A stretch of 44,302 nt of DNA from Myxococcales bacterium. GTDB taxonomy: Bacteria; Myxococcota_A; Polyangia; Polyangiales; Houyiibacteriaceae. This document shows positions 1 to 8,397 of the stretch, piece by piece (the first letter of the stretch is position 1; every line of letters begins with the position of its first letter). The stretch covers positions 5,267-49,568 of the forward strand of contig JAHEEE010000023.1 of assembly GCA_024640845.1 (NCBI GenBank), read 5' to 3'. The notes under the pieces were generated by a model, which saw nothing but the letters and a program-made list of their open reading frames with translations, was not told where the DNA came from and ran no database searches. Made by a program: the position numbers and the translations under genes.

Positions 1-6
1 CCTGCC

Positions 7-936
7 TCAGTCCAACCCGTACTCATCCCGATGTTCGCTCAGGTACGCGATGTAGTACTCCGCGGGCTGCCCGCCTTCGATGTCGCCATCTTCGGCCGCG
101 GCGGTGAGCTTCTTCATCAAGTCGCCCAAGCGCTTCGACGGCGGGATGCCGAACGCCTCCATGATCTTCGTGCCCAGGCCCTTTGGCAGGGGCGCGACTT
201 TGTCGTCGTCTTCTTTCAGGTCCCGGATGCGTTGGGCGAGTAGACTTATCTGCTTGACGCCGCGGCGCCGTTTCTCAGGGCGCTTGGTGGTGATGTCGGC
301 CCGGCTCAGGTCGAGGAGATCGCGGAGGCCGTCACCCATTTGCTTGTAGAAGCGGCGGACGGCTGCGTCGGTCCAGTCTTCTTCGTACTGAGCAGCGCGC
401 AGGTGGTGCAAGATCAGGAAGTGAATCCGCTCGCGCTCGAAGCCTTCGAATCCGAGCCGGTCGGCCACGCGCTTGCGGAACATCGCCGCGCCGACCTCGG
501 CGTGGCCGTAGAAGGTGACGTTGCCGCGATCGTCGATCCGGCGGGTCTTGGGCTTGCCAATGTCGTGAAGGAGCGCGCCCCAGCGCACCTCGAGCCGCGG
601 CACCGATTGCTTCACGACCTGTTTGGTGTGCTTCCAAACGTCCTTGTGGCGCCACTCGTTGTCGCCGAAGCCGACCATCGCCGCGACCTCCGGAATCCAT
701 GCGTCGAGGCAGCCGACCGACTCGATGGCATCGAGCCCCGGCTCGGGATGCTTCGACGTGAGAAGCCGGTCCATGTGCTCTCGAAACGCTTCTCTTGGAA
801 CGGCGCGCCATTCTGCCGGCGAAACGCGCGCCGGCACACGGTCAGCGAGCGAGGGATCGGCTGCGACGCCAGCCGCCCACCTGAGGGCCTCCACCGCCCG
901 GTCGGGCGTCACGTCTCGTTTGGTCACTGCCGACAT
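7..936 (-). CDS. HD-domain protein resembling the neck/HD half of CCA tRNA nucleotidyltransferase
   Basis: 309 residues. The N-terminal third (about 10-85) looks like the helical neck that follows the catalytic head in bacterial CCA-adding enzymes and poly(A) polymerases. It is followed by an HD phosphohydrolase domain with H103, the H124-D125 pair in LLHDIGKP and H145 in the GHAEVG segment. The nucleotidyltransferase head (GG/DxD motif) is absent: the protein begins at the neck, and the previous gene ends only 3 bases before its ATG, so no missing 5' part exists here. Known HD domains of this type act as metal-dependent phosphodiesterase/phosphatase. The exact substrate here is unknown. It is the last gene after hisC on the same strand and probably co-transcribed with it. 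Family call is firm; function is inference. Confidence 0.8.
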   Translation of the reverse strand: MSAVTKRDVTPDRAVEALRWAAGVAADPSLADRVPARVSPAEWRAVPREAFREHMDRLLTSKHPEPGLDAIESVGCLDAWIPEVAAMVGFGDNEWRHKDVWKHTKQVVKQSVPRLEVRWGALLHDIGKPKTRRIDDRGNVTFYGHAEVGAAMFRKRVADRLGFEGFERERIHFLILHHLRAAQYEEDWTDAAVRRFYKQMGDGLRDLLDLSRADITTKRPEKRRRGVKQISLLAQRIRDLKEDDDKVAPLPKGLGTKIMEAFGIPPSKRLGDLMKKLTAAAEDGDIEGGQPAEYYIAYLSEHRDEYGLD

Positions 937-939
937 GAT

Positions 940-2034
940 TCAGCCTAGTATATCGCCCACCGCCTCGATGAGGCGCTGATTCTCTTCTGGTGTCCCAATC
1001 GTGATCCGAATGCAACTGCGGAGTCGTTCGTTGCCGCCCGCAAACTGACGGACCGCGATTTCCCGGTCGAGAAGGGCGGCGCAGAGCTCTGGGACGTCGC
1101 CCGAATAGTGAACGAGCAGGAAGTTCGAGTCGCTCGGAAAGCAGGTGAGTGCGCCGTGTCCATCGAGCTCGGTCGCGAGCCGCTCTCGCTCCGAGACGAT
1201 GGTCGTGATGTGATCCTCGAGCAGCGGCGCGAAATCCGTCAAGGCCAGGGTAGCCACCATTTGCGACGGGGTGCTGAGGTTGAACGGTTGGCGCACCTTC
1301 TCGAGCTCTGCTGAAAGTGCTTCGTCAAGCCGCACCCAACCGACTCGAATGCCGGCGAACCCGACCTTCGAGAGCGTTCCGAGCAACGCGCATTGCGGAG
1401 TCTCCTCACAGAGCGACGCAAACGACTGTCCCGAGTAGGCGCCATAGGCTTCATCGATCACATGCAATGTGTTCGGAAACCCGTTCACGAGGGCTTCGAT
1501 TCTGTCGCGGGAGAAACAGTTGCCCGTCGGGTTGTTGGGGGTGGCGTAATAGACGAGGTTCGGTTCGGCCTCTTCGATTGCCGCAGCCATCGCATCGGCA
1601 TCCAGGTCCCAGTGATCGTCCAGAGGAACGCCCATGGTCTGCCATCCGTGGGCCCGGCTCGTCATGCGATACATCACGAACGTCGGTTCGGGAAACACCA
1701 CGACCGGGCGCTCCCGGCCCGCGCGTGGCGCCGACATCGCCGTCGCCATCAGCGAGATCAGCTCGTCCGAACCGGCGCCGAGCACGTACTCGTCCTTGCT
1801 TCCGCCGAGCCCCCACGCCAACGCCTTGCGAAGCTCCACGGCGCGACCATCCGGGTAGCGGTTGATCTCCGCGGTGTGCATCACGCTCGCGACGCGCGCC
1901 CGTGCCTCGGGCGGCAATGTCCAGGGGCTCTCGTTCGCGTCGAGCTTCACCGCCGGAGGGCTCGGCGGAACCCGGTAGGCGGAGAGCTCCGCGAGCTCCG
2001 GTCGAAACAACGATTTGAGGGACTCGATCGACAT
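940..2034 (-). CDS. hisC: Histidinol-phosphate aminotransferase
   Basis: 364 residues from the ATG. It is a fold-type I PLP aminotransferase that converts imidazole-acetol phosphate plus glutamate to histidinol phosphate in histidine synthesis. Visible family motifs are KLDANESP near the N-terminus, ATPNNPTGN, the cofactor-binding VIDEAYGAY, the PLP-lysine motif GTLSKVGFAGIRVGW and a C-terminal arginine region (CIRITIGTPEEN). Length matches the HisC family. A GTG nine bases upstream (2043) is possible, but GGTGA sits five bases before the ATG, so 2034 is preferred. No other his gene is nearby, so a related role with another aromatic or imidazole substrate cannot be excluded. It lies 75 bases downstream of the SirB1-like gene and 3 bases upstream of the HD gene. 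Confidence 0.88.
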   Translation of the reverse strand: MSIESLKSLFRPELAELSAYRVPPSPPAVKLDANESPWTLPPEARARVASVMHTAEINRYPDGRAVELRKALAWGLGGSKDEYVLGAGSDELISLMATAMSAPRAGRERPVVVFPEPTFVMYRMTSRAHGWQTMGVPLDDHWDLDADAMAAAIEEAEPNLVYYATPNNPTGNCFSRDRIEALVNGFPNTLHVIDEAYGAYSGQSFASLCEETPQCALLGTLSKVGFAGIRVGWVRLDEALSAELEKVRQPFNLSTPSQMVATLALTDFAPLLEDHITTIVSERERLATELDGHGALTCFPSDSNFLLVHYSGDVPELCAALLDREIAVRQFAGGNERLRSCIRITIGTPEENQRLIEAVGDILG

Positions 2035-2109
2035 CGAATTCACCGGTCGGGCGAAGTCATTGCACGCCCTACGGCGGTGTAAAGCGGGCGGACTACAGCC
2101 GCGAAAGCC

Positions 2110-2928
2110 TCAGTGCAGGACGAGATCGGCCTGCTGGCGCGCTTCCTCGAGGGCGAGACTAATCGCGCGCGCGTCCTTGGCGTACGGCCGGGCCTCCAAA
2201 TAGGCAGCCAAGTCCTCCGAAGCCGCGCCGTACGTGCGTAGCGCGTGGGCCAGGAGCCCCCGATCGCGACGATGCTCGGGCACTTGGGTGAGCTCGACCA
2301 GGTGATCACAAGCGAGCATCGCTCGGGCGAAGTCCCCGCGTCGCCGATGCGCGTTCTTGAGATTCGCCAACATGCGAATCGTGATCGTATGCGCGTCCAC
2401 CGGTTCGAGATAGCTCGGGTGGAGGGTCATCTCCGCGCCGAGGAATTCTGCGGCCAACATGTTCAGGCCGCGGCCATCGAGAAGGGCGCCCCCATTGAAC
2501 GGATCCTGATAAACACCCTCGGGCCCGCCGACGCGCACGAGGAAATGGCCGGGAAACCCGACGCCTTCGACATCCATGCCGGCACGTTCGCCGATCGCCA
2601 TCGTCAGAACGGAAAGCGAGATCGGGATGCCCTTACGTCGGAGCATCACCTTGTCGAGGTAGCTGTTGTTCGGGTTGTAGTAGTCGTCGCGGTCGCCCTC
2701 GAAACCGAGCTCTTCGAACAAGAGCTCGGCGAGGATGCGGCCGTCGCGTTCGGGCGTCGAACGGAGCCCGCGGCGAATCAATGCTTCGGCTCCGAGACCA
2801 TCGAGTGCGCGCCGCAGGGCGTACTCGTCGAGGATTGGGTTGGCTTCTCTTGCAAGCAGAATGGCGATGTCCTCGACCCGTGCTCCGGGACGCTGCAACA
2901 TCGACACCAAAGAATCTCTGCTCGCCAC
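2110..2928 (-). CDS. SirB1-family transglutaminase-like/TPR protein
   Basis: 272 residues. The middle carries the typical SirB1 signature: NPNNSYLDKVM, then GIPISLSVLTMAIGERAG and GFPGHFLVR, followed by a conserved YQDPFNGG box. This is the transglutaminase-like core that in SirB1 proteins usually lacks a complete catalytic triad. The last 90 residues form TPR-like helices (ANLKNAHRRRGDFARAM, then a second pair). The start is GTG, supported by AAGGA seven bases upstream. The molecular role of SirB1 proteins is poorly defined; names referring to sirC regulation come from Salmonella and should not be taken as function here. It reads in the same direction as hisC and probably opens that operon. 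Confidence 0.82.
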   Translation of the reverse strand: MASRDSLVSMLQRPGARVEDIAILLAREANPILDEYALRRALDGLGAEALIRRGLRSTPERDGRILAELLFEELGFEGDRDDYYNPNNSYLDKVMLRRKGIPISLSVLTMAIGERAGMDVEGVGFPGHFLVRVGGPEGVYQDPFNGGALLDGRGLNMLAAEFLGAEMTLHPSYLEPVDAHTITIRMLANLKNAHRRRGDFARAMLACDHLVELTQVPEHRRDRGLLAHALRTYGAASEDLAAYLEARPYAKDARAISLALEEARQQADLVLH

Positions 2929-3029
2929 GATTCTATCCTTGCGTTGCAGTAGACTGACTCATCGAGCGCTGCTGTCGAGGCGAGCGTTGTGCTACACCAA
3001 CTCTGTTCGCAAGCGTATGTGGTGTTCGG

Positions 3030-3641
3030 GTGGTTGACGAATTTCTGCGCACATTGGAGCAAGGTCCTTCGTTCTGGGCTTACACGCTCGTCGCAGGCGC
3101 TGCTGGCATCGAGTACGTTTTTCCGCCAATCCCAGGGGATACCGTCGCTCTATTTGCCGTTGCGTTGGCTGTTCGCGCTCAACTGCATTGGTTGTTCGTG
3201 TACCTCTCGATGACGGTGGGCGCGCTTGCGGGCGGTCTCGTTGCCTGGGGATTTGGTTTGTGGCTTGCCAAGCACGAGGGGCGCTGGCCCTCGTTTCTGC
3301 GATCGCCGAGTGCTACCCGTGCTCTCGACGCAGTGCGTCGAGGCTACGCGGAGCACGGCGGGATGTACCTCGCGGTCAATCGCTTCTTGCCGGCACTCCG
3401 CGCGTTCTTCTTCGTCGGCGCCGGGCTTTCGCGGATGAGCCTCGGGGCGGTCATCTTGTATGGAGGCATCTCCGCGCTCCTCTGGAACGCGATGCTCATG
3501 GGCGTCGGGTACGCAGTCGGCAATAACTGGGAAGCGCTCAGCGACCTCGCCGAACGCTACACCGTAGCCACGTTGACCCTCATTGTGGTCGTGGTGGTCG
3601 GTATCGTCGCCCGGTTCGTCTACGACGCGAGGCGCGGCTAG
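3030..3641 (+). CDS. DedA-family membrane protein
   Basis: 203 residues with four to five hydrophobic segments. The N-terminal half has the DedA/SNARE-associated pattern of an acidic residue in a re-entrant helix (GIEYVFPPIPGDTVAL, with E and the PPIPGD turn). The second half has the conserved RFLPALRAF and GAGLSRMS segments (family R-x-x-P-x-x-R and G-x-x-x-M-x). DedA proteins are inner-membrane transporters or flippases, with several members implicated in undecaprenyl-phosphate or phospholipid translocation; which one this is cannot be told. The start is GTG without a clear Shine-Dalgarno; a TATGTG hexamer lies eight bases upstream (see the leaderless finding). It ends five bases from the convergent sdhB stop. 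Confidence 0.85.
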   Translation: MVDEFLRTLEQGPSFWAYTLVAGAAGIEYVFPPIPGDTVALFAVALAVRAQLHWLFVYLSMTVGALAGGLVAWGFGLWLAKHEGRWPSFLRSPSATRALDAVRRGYAEHGGMYLAVNRFLPALRAFFFVGAGLSRMSLGAVILYGGISALLWNAMLMGVGYAVGNNWEALSDLAERYTVATLTLIVVVVVGIVARFVYDARRG

Positions 3642-3646
3642 CCGGC

Positions 3647-4432
3647 TCAGCGGTCGCGCGACTCGATCGGTGCCTCGGCCCTCACCATCGAGCGCACGAG
3701 CTCCCGGTTCATCCGCGCGATCCATCGAAGGCTCACGCCCTTCGGGCACGCGGCCTCACACTCGCCGTGGTTGGTGCAACCGCCGAAGCCCTCGGCGTCC
3801 ATCTGTGCGACCATCTTGCGCGCGCGATCCTGTCGTTCGGCTTGGCCTTGGGGTAGCAACGACAAGTGGGAGATCTTCGCGGCCGTGAACAGGCTCGCGG
3901 ACGCATTCGGGCAAGCGGCAACGCAGGCGCCGCAGCCGATGCATTCGGCGGCGTCCATCGCGCTGTCGGCGTCCTTCTTCGGGACCGGTAACTCGTTGGC
4001 CTCGGGCGCGCTTCCCGTGCGGATCGAGATGTAGCCGCCAGCCTGGATGATTCGCTCGAATGCCGAGCGATCGACGATGAGGTCCTTGATGATCGGGAAG
4101 CCGCTCGCCCGCCACGGCTCGAGCCAAATCTCGTCGCCATCCTTGAACTGGCGCATGTGGAGCTGGCAAGCGGTGGTGAGCTTCTGGGGACCGTGGGCCA
4201 CGCCGTTGATGACCATTCCGCACGAGCCGCAGATGCCTTCCCGGCAATCGTGGTCGAACGAAATTGGCAGCTCGCCTTTTTCGATGAGCTCTTCGTTGAT
4301 GACGTCGAGCATCTCGAGAAATGACATGTGCGTGGTGATGTCTTTGGCCTGATGGGTTTCGAAGCGGCCCGCATCGTTGGGACCGTTCTGGCGCCAGACG
4401 TGAAGAGTGAGATTGAGAAGTTGGTCGCTCAT
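3647..4432 (-). CDS. sdhB: Succinate dehydrogenase iron-sulfur subunit
   Basis: 261 residues. SdhB carries electrons from the flavin of SdhA to the quinone site. All three clusters can be seen: the [2Fe-2S] ferredoxin box C63-x4-C68-x2-C71 with C89, the [4Fe-4S] box [12 protein letters not shown], and the [3Fe-4S]-type box [12 protein letters not shown]. The last has no cysteine at the position that would make it a second 4Fe cluster, as usual for SdhB. The start at 4432 (MSDQLLNL) follows an AAGGGG Shine-Dalgarno; the open frame continues further upstream only into sdhA. It is the third gene of sdhC-sdhA-sdhB, 11 bases after sdhA. Could in principle be a fumarate reductase subunit; the pairing with a five-helix SdhC allows either direction. 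Confidence 0.95.
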   Translation of the reverse strand: MSDQLLNLTLHVWRQNGPNDAGRFETHQAKDITTHMSFLEMLDVINEELIEKGELPISFDHDCREGICGSCGMVINGVAHGPQKLTTACQLHMRQFKDGDEIWLEPWRASGFPIIKDLIVDRSAFERIIQAGGYISIRTGSAPEANELPVPKKDADSAMDAAECIGCGACVAACPNASASLFTAAKISHLSLLPQGQAERQDRARKMVAQMDAEGFGGCTNHGECEAACPKGVSLRWIARMNRELVRSMVRAEAPIESRDR

Positions 4433-4443
4433 CGATAAGCCCC

Positions 4444-6375
4444 TTACTTGTAGCTCCGCTTGGACGGCTTGACGTACTCGAAGCTCAAAGGCTCCTTGTG
4501 GAGTCGCGGCTCGGCCGGGTTGCCGGTCCACTCCCAGGCGGCGACGTACTTGAAGTGCTCGTCGTCGCGGAGGGCCTCGCCGTTCTCCTCGTATTCCTCG
4601 CGGAAGTGGCCGCCGCAGCTCTCCTCGCGCTTGAGTGCATCGAGGCACATCAGCTCGCCGAGCTCGAAGAAGTCAGCGACGCGGCCCGCCCGCTCGAGCG
4701 TCTGGTTCAGTGTCTCGCCACTGCCCGTGATCTTCACCTCGCGCCAGAACTGGTCGCGGAGCTTCGGGATCTCGCGGAGCGCTTCTTCGAGCCCTTCCTT
4801 GTTGCGAGACATGCCGCACTTGTTCCAAATGATCTTGCCGAGCAGCCGGTGGAAGTGCTCGGGTGCGTGCTTGGGGTCCGGCGCGTTCATCAGCTTCCGA
4901 ATGCGCTCTTCGACGCGGGCGATCGCCTGCTTGACGTCTGGGTGATCCTCGGAGAGCGGTGGAAGTGTGCGCACCTCGCCGAGGTAGTTCCCCACCGTGA
5001 AAGGCAGCACGAAATAGCCGTCGGCGAGCCCCTGCATCAGCGCCGAGGCGCCGAGCCGGTTGGCGCCATGGTCGGAGAAGTTCGCTTCACCGCCGGCGAA
5101 TAGACCCTGTACCGTCGTTTCGAGGTTGTAGTCCACCCAGAGGCCGCCCATCGTGTAGTGCGTCGCGGGGTAGATGCGCATCGGAGTCTTGTAGGGGCTG
5201 TCACCGGTAATGCGCTCGTACATCTCGAAGAGGTTCCCGTAGCGTTCGCGAATGGTGCTCTCGCCGAGACGATTGATCGCATCGGCGAAGTCGAGATAGA
5301 CCGCGCGGCGCTCGCCATCGACTTCCGGGCCGATGCCAAGGCCGTCGTTGGTGACATAAAGCGCGTTCCGAGAGGCGACGTCACGCGGAACCAAGTTGCC
5401 GAATGCCGGATAGCGCTCCTCGAGGTAGTAGAAGCGATCGGCCTCAGGGATGTCCTCCGGCCGCTTGGTGACGTCTTCCTTTTTGCGTGGCACCCAGACG
5501 CGGCCGTCGTTGCGAAGCGATTCGCTCATCAGCGTCAGCTTCGACTGGTAGCTGCCAGCCTGCGGGATGCAGGTCGGATGGATCTGCGTGTAGCAAGGGT
5601 TGGCGAAGGCGGCGCCCTGCCGGTGCGCACGCCACGTGGCCGTGACGTTGCAGCCCTTGGCGTTGGTCGAGAGATAGAAAACGTTGCTGTAGCCGCCGGT
5701 GCACAATACCACCATGTCGGCGATGTGGGCGCTCACCTTGCCGCTCTTCATGCATCGGGTGACGATGCCGCGCGCGCGGCCCTCGTGCACGATGAGATCC
5801 AGCATCTCCGTCCGCGTGTGCATTTCGACGGTGCCTGCGTCGATCTGGCGGCTGAGCGCTTGGTAGGCGCCGAGCAAGAGCTGCTGTCCCGTTTGGCCCC
5901 GCGCGTAAAATGTTCGCGACACCTGTGCGCCGCCGAAAGATCGATTGGCGAGCAGGCCCCCATACTCGCGTGCAAACGGAACACCTTGTGCGACTGCCTG
6001 GTCGATGATGTTCACACTGAGCTGGGCAAGCCGGTAGACGTTCGATTCGCGGGACCGGAAGTCGCCGCCCTTCACGGTGTCGTAGAACAGGCGGTACACG
6101 CTGTCGCCATCGTTTTGGTAATCTTTGGCCGCGTTGATGCCGCCCTGCGCGGCGATGCTGTGCGCACGTCGAGGGCTGTCCTGGTAACAGAAGCACTTGA
6201 CGTTGTATCCCATTTCGCCGAGCGAAGCGGCGGCTGCGCCCCCCGCGAGACCGCTGCCAACCACGATGATGTTGTACCTGCGTCGGTTGGCCGGCGCGAC
6301 GAGCTTGCTCGACTCTTTGTGCTTCTCCCAGCGATGCTCGATGGGACCGGTCGGTTCGTTCGATCGAAGTTCCAT
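4444..6375 (-). CDS. sdhA: Succinate dehydrogenase flavoprotein subunit
   Basis: 643 residues. It oxidises succinate to fumarate with covalently bound FAD. The dinucleotide fold [14 protein letters not shown] lies near residue 35; the flavin-linking histidine is in [15 protein letters not shown]; substrate-site segments HPTCIP and THYTMGGLW are present. The length and C-terminal lysine-rich tail match the non-enteric (Bacillus/epsilon/delta) SdhA/FrdA type. The ATG at 6375 is preceded by GAGGGG. Eight bases separate it from sdhC and 11 from sdhB, so the three genes form one operon. The open frame extends upstream over sdhC, but that part is a shadow. Confidence 0.95.
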   Translation of the reverse strand: MELRSNEPTGPIEHRWEKHKESSKLVAPANRRRYNIIVVGSGLAGGAAAASLGEMGYNVKCFCYQDSPRRAHSIAAQGGINAAKDYQNDGDSVYRLFYDTVKGGDFRSRESNVYRLAQLSVNIIDQAVAQGVPFAREYGGLLANRSFGGAQVSRTFYARGQTGQQLLLGAYQALSRQIDAGTVEMHTRTEMLDLIVHEGRARGIVTRCMKSGKVSAHIADMVVLCTGGYSNVFYLSTNAKGCNVTATWRAHRQGAAFANPCYTQIHPTCIPQAGSYQSKLTLMSESLRNDGRVWVPRKKEDVTKRPEDIPEADRFYYLEERYPAFGNLVPRDVASRNALYVTNDGLGIGPEVDGERRAVYLDFADAINRLGESTIRERYGNLFEMYERITGDSPYKTPMRIYPATHYTMGGLWVDYNLETTVQGLFAGGEANFSDHGANRLGASALMQGLADGYFVLPFTVGNYLGEVRTLPPLSEDHPDVKQAIARVEERIRKLMNAPDPKHAPEHFHRLLGKIIWNKCGMSRNKEGLEEALREIPKLRDQFWREVKITGSGETLNQTLERAGRVADFFELGELMCLDALKREESCGGHFREEYEENGEALRDDEHFKYVAAWEWTGNPAEPRLHKEPLSFEYVKPSKRSYK

Positions 6376-6383
6376 GACGCCCC

Positions 6384-7031
6384 TCAAAGTGTGATGAATC
6401 CTGCGAGCACGGCGATTGGGAACGACAGGTTCCCAATGGTGATCACGGCGCAAATCGCGATCGCGAGATCGCGGCGATAGTCGTTGTAGCGAGGATGGTT
6501 GGCTCCCACCGTCTGGAAGGCGCTGTAGATGCCGTGAAAAATGTGAAAGCCGAGAGCGAGATTCCCCGCGATGTAAACGCCTGCGATCAGGGGGTTTTGA
6601 AAGCCTTCGACGACGTTGCGGTAGACCTCGCCCGGGTGCGCCGGAAGAATCGTGAAGTGCAATAAATGATAGACGATGAACAAGAGCAAAATCGGCCCCG
6701 ACCAGTACATGGTACGAGCGGCATAGTCGGTCGCGAGATCCTTGTGCACCTTGTAGCGAGAGCCGCGCGCCTTTCGGTTGCGATTCCACAACGAGAATGC
6801 CGATGCGATGTGGGCCCCGAACGCAAACAGCAGCAGCAGCCGGGTGCCCCAGAGGAGCGGTGGCAGGCCCTTCAAAAACTCAGCGTAGCCATCCATCGCC
6901 TCGGCACCACGGTAGAGGTTGAGGTTGCCCAGGAAGTGGCCGATCGCAAAACCGACGATGATCAGACCCGAGAGGGCCATGATGAGCTTCTTACCGACGG
7001 TCGTTTGGTGGAGGGTTAGTGCTCGCTGCAT
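6384..7031 (-). CDS. sdhC: Succinate dehydrogenase cytochrome b subunit (five-helix type)
   Basis: 215 residues with five hydrophobic helices, the single-subunit membrane anchor that holds two b hemes (B-type complex, as in Bacillus and Wolinella) rather than separate SdhC and SdhD. Candidate heme histidines are H32 (GHFLGN), H74 (GAHIAS), H122 and H125 (YHLLHF) and the pair in GFHIFHG. No sdhD is present, which agrees with this type. Di-heme anchors may run reverse electron flow and can work with menaquinone. The start is set by GAGGAGA four bases before the ATG. First gene of sdhCAB; an inverted repeat lies upstream at 7060-7087. Confidence 0.93.
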   Translation of the reverse strand: MQRALTLHQTTVGKKLIMALSGLIIVGFAIGHFLGNLNLYRGAEAMDGYAEFLKGLPPLLWGTRLLLLFAFGAHIASAFSLWNRNRKARGSRYKVHKDLATDYAARTMYWSGPILLLFIVYHLLHFTILPAHPGEVYRNVVEGFQNPLIAGVYIAGNLALGFHIFHGIYSAFQTVGANHPRYNDYRRDLAIAICAVITIGNLSFPIAVLAGFITL

Positions 7032-7059
7032 CGTGTCTCCTCAGCGCCCACGCACGCAG

Positions 7060-7087
7060 GCGGCCGATTCATACATCTACCGGCCGC
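7060..7087. repeat. Inverted repeat ahead of sdhC
   Basis: Perfect 7-base arms GCGGCCG (7060-7066) and CGGCCGC (7081-7087) with a 14-base AT-richer spacer, in the 88-base gap between the lysine aminomutase gene and sdhC. It is 29 bases upstream of the sdhC start. No T-run follows on the coding strand, so it is not a good intrinsic terminator. An operator or an mRNA hairpin at the head of the sdh message are both possible; GC-rich arms of this length can arise by chance. Confidence 0.35.
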
Positions 7088-7119
7088 GATTTGCCATGCG
7101 GCGGGCGAAAAAGGTGGTC

Positions 7120-8256
7120 TCATTGGTCTGCTATCTCGGGTGGGTCGTAATACTCCACGAGGTCGCCGCGGAAGGTTTCCAGGACAGTGACTCCCTCGTC
7201 TTCGCTCACCAAATAGCTCGGGCCGATGGGGACCTTTCCGAGGCCACCTGGTGTGTCGACAATCAGTTTTGGCAGCGCGATCCCGCTGACGCGCCCCTGA
7301 AGAGCAGCCATCAGCTCGATCCCGCGCCGTAACGGCGTCCGGAGGTGCCCAGTTCCTCCAACTGGGTCCATTTGTAACAAGTAATAGGGCCGGATGCGCT
7401 CGCGGACCAGGCCTCGAAAGAGAGTTTCGAGTGTTTCGGCGTCGTCGTTGACGCCCCGCAGGAGCACTGTCTGGTTCATGACCGGCAGACCCGCGTCGAC
7501 GAGGCGTGCGCATGCCGATCGCGCTTCCTCCGCGAGCTCCTTCGGATGGTTGAAATGGGTCATGATCCAGGTCGCATCGTGGCTTTCGCGGATCGCGGTG
7601 CAGAGCTCGTCGGTGATGCGCTGAGGCAGTGTGACCGGCGCGCGAGTGGCGAGGCGGACGACGTCCACGTGCGCAATTTGCCCGAGTCGGCGCAATAGGC
7701 GGGCCAGGCGCTCCGTGGACATCACGCATGGATCGCCTCCGGACACGATCACGTCGCGGATCTCCGGATGCGCTTCGATCCAATGGAAGGCCGGCTCGAG
7801 CTCGGCGAGCGACCGGGCGCCGCCGCCATCCCCGACGATCCGAGATCGCGTGCAGAATCGGCAGTAGACGCCGCAACGGTCGGTAGCGACCATGAGAACG
7901 CGGTCGGGGTAGCGTTGGATGAGATGGGGGGCCACCTCGTGGGCCTCCTCCCCGAGCGGGTCTCTCAGGTCGCCGCGCACCCCGATCGCCTCTTCGGCCC
8001 GAGGGATACACTGGCGTCGGATGGGGCAGCTCGGGTCGATCGGATCGCAAAGCGCCAGGTAGTAGGGCGTGATCGAGATCGGTAGCCCGGCGGCTTCGGC
8101 ACGTGCGGCGCCAATCCGCTCCGCTTCGGTGAGGCGGAGCACTTTGTCGAGCGCTTGTAAATTCGTCACCGCGTGCTGCGCCTGCCATCGCCAGTCACGC
8201 CACTCCGACTCGCGAAGTCGCGAGGCATCGCGAAAATTCTGCGGCAGCGCTCGCAC
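7120..8256 (-). CDS. kamA: Lysine 2,3-aminomutase (KamA-family radical SAM enzyme)
   Basis: 378 residues. Radical SAM/PLP enzyme that turns L-lysine into beta-lysine. The SAM cluster motif C128-x3-C132-x2-C135 lies in TDRCGVYCRFCTR. The PLP lysine is K341 in TPGGLGKVPIGP. The two aspartates that bind the lysine side-chain amine in the clostridial enzyme have counterparts at D297 (LLQMDPVGG) and D334 (IVDTPGG), so a true lysine aminomutase is more likely than a glutamate aminomutase. The start is GTG with a weak ribosome site, so the N-terminus is uncertain. No beta-lysine acetyltransferase (AblB) or elongation-factor-P gene is beside it. Divergent from pckA. Confidence 0.87.
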   Translation of the reverse strand: MRALPQNFRDASRLRESEWRDWRWQAQHAVTNLQALDKVLRLTEAERIGAARAEAAGLPISITPYYLALCDPIDPSCPIRRQCIPRAEEAIGVRGDLRDPLGEEAHEVAPHLIQRYPDRVLMVATDRCGVYCRFCTRSRIVGDGGGARSLAELEPAFHWIEAHPEIRDVIVSGGDPCVMSTERLARLLRRLGQIAHVDVVRLATRAPVTLPQRITDELCTAIRESHDATWIMTHFNHPKELAEEARSACARLVDAGLPVMNQTVLLRGVNDDAETLETLFRGLVRERIRPYYLLQMDPVGGTGHLRTPLRRGIELMAALQGRVSGIALPKLIVDTPGGLGKVPIGPSYLVSEDEGVTVLETFRGDLVEYYDPPEIADQ

Positions 8257-8268
8257 GGCGCGGAGCTT

Positions 8269-8287
8269 ACTTGGTGTGCACTTGGTG
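8269..8287. promoter_or_regulatory. Tandem ACTTGGTG direct repeat in the kamA-pckA intergenic region
   Basis: ACTTGGTG occurs at 8269-8276 and again, exactly, at 8280-8287, an 11-base period that places both copies on the same face of the helix. It is in the 141-base gap between the divergent kamA and pckA genes, 13 bases from the kamA start. This is the layout expected of a paired regulator site, but no regulator gene adjoins it and no promoter hexamers stand out. Inference only. Confidence 0.4.
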
Positions 8288-8336
8288 GCAACCGTTCTCA
8301 GTCCTGGACATGCCCGAAAAACATTGTCATATGCCC

Positions 8337-8364
8337 CCTTCGGAGCTTGCCACGAAGGCCTTTT
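8337..8364 (+). promoter_or_regulatory. Hairpin followed by a short T-run in the pckA leader
   Basis: CCTTCG (8337-8342) and CGAAGG (8353-8358) form a perfect 6-base stem with a 10-base loop, followed by CCTTTTG. It lies 34 bases before the pckA start codon. The shape recalls a weak intrinsic terminator or attenuator in the untranslated leader, but the stem is short and the T-run is only four long. Confidence 0.35.
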
Positions 8365-8397
8365 GCTCCCAGTGCCCGTGACGGAAACGGAGAGATC

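Noticed and set aside
7120-8256. EpmB (EF-P beta-lysylation aminomutase) as the identity of the KamA-family gene
   Set aside because: The protein is longer than typical EpmB and retains clostridial-type lysine-binding residues; no epmA or efp gene is near.
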